From Pyrrhosoma nymphula (Eukaryota > Arthropoda > Insecta > Odonata > Coenagrionidae), in assembly GCA_963573305.1 (NCBI GenBank), contig OY754337.1, forward strand, positions 70,529,094 through 70,593,093: a stretch of 64,000 nucleotides of DNA, written 5' to 3'. Below, piece by piece: positions 61,734 through 64,000 of this stretch. The position numbers and the translations under genes are program-made. The stretch's first letter is position 1. Each line of letters opens with the position of its first letter. The notes beneath the pieces were generated by a model. That model had not been told where the DNA came from, ran no database searches, and saw only the letters and a program-made list of their open reading frames with translations.

Positions 61734-61796
61734 GACCATAGCGCGACCGCTGACGATACTTCATCGGTCATTTTGACCATAGCGCGAGCAACGGCG
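61734..61796. repeat. Duplicated subterminal motif of piggyBac element
   Basis: GACCATAGCGCGA occurs at 61734-61746 and 61775-61787. Each is preceded by CGGTCnTTTn, so that GGTCT...AGACC and GGTCA...TGACC form short hairpins. The CATAGCGCGA part is the inverse of the terminal repeat tip region. Such repeats are plausible transposase-binding sites. Confidence 0.75.
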
Positions 61797-62167
61797 TTGG
61801 CGGAAATACCTCAAGGAATATATTTTAAACTGTAAGTAGCATTATCACTAAAAAACTCTTAACCTGTTGAAAAACCTTTGATGTACTAAACATAGTGCCA
61901 CGGGGGTAATTTGAACTAATATTACTTTTTTACAAGCAAAATATTTCTAATTTTAGCTGTAGTTTTCCTGAGGAACCTAGGCGGACACAAGTGAGGAAAA
62001 TTCGGTAAAGATTTAGGTTTTAACTTGGATTGAAAAATGTAAGCTATTTCTACTATAAACATTTTGCGTTAAAGCCAATGTTATGAACAACTAAAATTTT
62101 ATTATACCGGGTTTATTTGACTAAAAACTTTTACTTCTCCAGCAAAATTGTATCCTAAGGAAGCAAG

Positions 62168-63883
62168 ATGGATCCTTGCGAGGAAAATCAGGCGAGAATT
62201 TTGGAAATTTTTCGGTCCATCCCCGATGAGGAAGTGCCAGAATTTGATGAGGACGATGACAGTAATTCCGATGAAGTGCATGACTCCAATCACAATTCTG
62301 ACACCGAACAGAGTGGTGAAGACCTCCCACCCGTAGATGGAAGAGAGGATACTGCGCATTTTTACATAGGTAGGGACAAAAAGACCAAATGGTCCACTAA
62401 GCCCCCTTGAAGTAGAACTCGAGCTCACAACATTGTAACTCGTTTGCCTGGAGTTCGTGCCTCAGCCAAAATCGCAAAAACATCTTTAGAGTGTTAGTCA
62501 TTGTTTTTTTCTGATGACATGGTCGAAAATATCACAAAATACACAAACTTATACATTCAAATTATTAAAAGTAAATTTGTTAGGGAGAGGGACGCTAGAG
62601 TTACTTCAGTCAAAGAAATACGTTCACTTTTTGGCTTACTGTACATAGCGGGGAGCTTGAAAAATTCTCATCGAAATATTGACGATATTTACAGCTCAAA
62701 TGGAACTGGTGCTGACGTATTTCCTGCCACTATTTCCAACCGTAGGTTACGTTTTCTCTTGCAGTGCCTCGGATTCGATGGCATAAGAGATCGAGCAACA
62801 CGAAAAAGGCTATACAAGCTGGCCCCAGTTCGGGAAATGTTCTCAGATTTAGTCTCTGCTTGTAAAAATAATTTCACAATAAGTCAATATGCAACGGTAT
62901 ACGAGATGCTGGAGAGCTTCAGAGGGCGTTGTGCATTTAGAGTTTATATGAGAAACAAACCGGCCAAGTACGGCGTGGAAATTTATTCACTCGTCGATGC
63001 CAAGAAGTTCCATATTTCTAACATGGAAATATATCCGGGTAAACAACCAGATGGCCCTTTCAAGTATTCTAATACACCTTTTGATGTTGTGTGCCGCTTA
63101 GTATCACTAATCTCGGGAACTGGCCGCAACATTACTATGGATAACTGGTTCTCATCCATTCCTCTGGCGGATTGTTTACTCAAAAATCATAACCTCACCG
63201 TCGTAGGCATTATGCGGCAAAATAAAATGGAACTACCAATCTCCTTTACCCTAAAGAAAAACAGAAATATGTATTCTAGTGTTCTTGGTTTTGATAAAGA
63301 TAAAACATTGGTGTCATATGCGCCTAAAAAAGATTAGACTGGAATTCTCCTCTCCACTTTTCACCATGATGGTACAGTGGATGATATGGTGGAGAAGAAG
63401 CCCGAGATCATTAGGTTCTATAATAGCACAAAGGGAGGAATGGACACAGTAGACGAGTTGAAAGCGACCTACACGGTTTCGAGGATTTCCAGGCGTTGGC
63501 CTCTTCGAATTTTTTTCACTTTGATGGACATCGCTGGAATAAATTCTCATATGATATATGCTTACAATACCAACGAAAAGACGGAAAGACGTACTTACTT
63601 GAAGCAGTTAGGGTTTTCTCTATTAAATGACTTCCTGGTAGAGAGATGTTCCATATCTACACTGCCTATTAACCTCAGGAGTCAAGTTAGGAGGTATGCA
63701 GGTTTGCCTGGGCCAGATCCGAAGAGACCTCATTGTGAGGTAACAGGGAGATATGGATTCTGTCCTTCAGCCAAAAATCGCAAAACACAAACTCATTGCA
63801 AGAGATGTGAAACCTATATATGCAAGGAACATTCGTATGTTATGTGTACAGCATGTGAAACTGCTGAAAATGAAAGAGATTAA
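62168..63883 (+). pseudogene. piggyBac-like transposase, three in-frame stops
   Basis: One frame runs from ATG 62168 to TAA 63881-63883 (about 570 codons, normal for the family) with no frameshift. It is cut by TGA 62408-62410, TAG 62495-62497 and TAG 63335-63337. The N-terminus is acidic (DEEVPEFDEDDDSNSDEVHD), then RTRAHNIVTRLPGV. The DDE core follows: YEMLESFRGRCAFRVYM, NITMDNWFSSIPLADC and KGGMDTVDEL...RRWPLRIFF. The second and third catalytic Asp codons are intact (63140-63142 and 63443-63445). The first, in the TVDEML motif, is Tyr (TAC at 62900-62902). The C-terminal Cys-rich zinc-binding domain is complete (CEVTGRYGFCP, CKRCETYICKEH, CTAC). An AATAAA lies at 63911. The second stop sits where the family has Trp, consistent with TGG decaying to TAG. 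The copy is inactive but young. Confidence 0.96.
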
Positions 63884-63910
63884 TTGTTTTATACGTTTAT
63901 TTTTATTCAC

Positions 63911-63916
63911 AATAAA
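63911..63916 (+). promoter_or_regulatory. Polyadenylation signal of piggyBac transposase
   Basis: AATAAA lies 28 bp after the transposase stop codon, in the expected place for the element's own transcript end. A second AATAAA occurs near 63965. Confidence 0.6.
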
Positions 63917-64000
63917 TTTGTGATTGTATACAAAAATTTGCCCAGGTATATACTGAAAATAGTAAATAAAGTATAAAACAGTGTTTTAAGTAACTTTTTT

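Larger units (their letters stand above)
61526..64000 (+). mobile_element. piggyBac-like element, 5' end and coding region; 3' end outside
   Basis: TTAA (61526-61529) followed by CCCGGCGTTGGTCGCGCTATG (61530-61550) is a classic piggyBac left terminus. The tip recurs inverted inside the element at 61737-61748 and 61778-61796. These sit within a duplicated unit in which CGGTCnTTT and GACC form a small hairpin just before CATAGCGCGA. Subterminal inverted copies of this kind are known in piggyBac-like elements. The transposase frame follows at 62168. No GGG-TTAA terminus occurs before the window edge, so the right end lies beyond 64000. Confidence 0.9.

Overview
This window is eukaryotic and almost certainly arthropod, most likely insect. 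It is AT-rich and intron/intergenic-like, with no long open reading frames of host type. It is littered with decayed class I and class II transposons: piggyBac, mariner, hAT-like, Harbinger-like MITEs, and RTE- and CR1/jockey-type non-LTR retrotransposons. tRNA-related repeats, (AT)n microsatellites and foldback sequences are also present. I found no host protein-coding gene, rRNA, CRISPR array or bacterial-style operon that I can support. The species cannot be named from this sequence.

Layout. 0-4.8 kb: a minus-strand reverse transcriptase fragment runs off the left edge, followed by a frameshifted RTE-type endonuclease fragment (2433-3636). 4.8-13.3 kb: a 6.9-kb sequence bounded by hAT-like termini with a perfect 8-bp target duplication (4817-11703); it contains a 215-bp MITE (10394-10608) and a 50-nt palindrome. 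A second hAT-like non-autonomous element (11727-13319) lies 15 bp beyond the target duplication. 13.3-25 kb: mostly featureless AT-rich DNA with a mariner remnant (18230-18718) and a tRNA-headed SINE (22265-22605). 25-34.5 kb: GC-rich blocks, the C-terminal end of a CR1-like LINE with its hairpin tail, two more such tails, and an RTE reverse transcriptase tail.

34.5-47 kb: a second 215-bp MITE of the same family (39962-40176), a 594-bp foldback element (42004-42597), a GC-rich block with homeodomain-like sites (43140-43640), and a dense cluster of inverted repeats. That cluster comprises a perfect 141-bp inverted repeat enclosing a tRNA-like cloverleaf, a 110-bp hairpin, and three copies of another unit, all separated by (AT)n tracts. 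47-57.6 kb: a tRNA-like fossil, a 50-bp tandem duplication, then about 9.8 kb in which I recognise nothing. 57.6-59.3 kb: a hAT-like sequence with a large palindrome. 61.5 kb to the right edge: a piggyBac element whose transposase frame is unshifted but has three stops and a Tyr in place of the first catalytic Asp.

The parts do not form a pathway; the window is a record of successive insertions. The most informative items are the complete hAT-like element with no visible transposase, the two TSD-flanked 215-bp MITEs, the paired-stem changes in three LINE 3' tails, the tRNA-centred perfect inverted repeat, and a recurring CTGAnGAn-hairpin-CGAAA signature in several unrelated repeats. I see no convincing evidence of a new multi-gene system.
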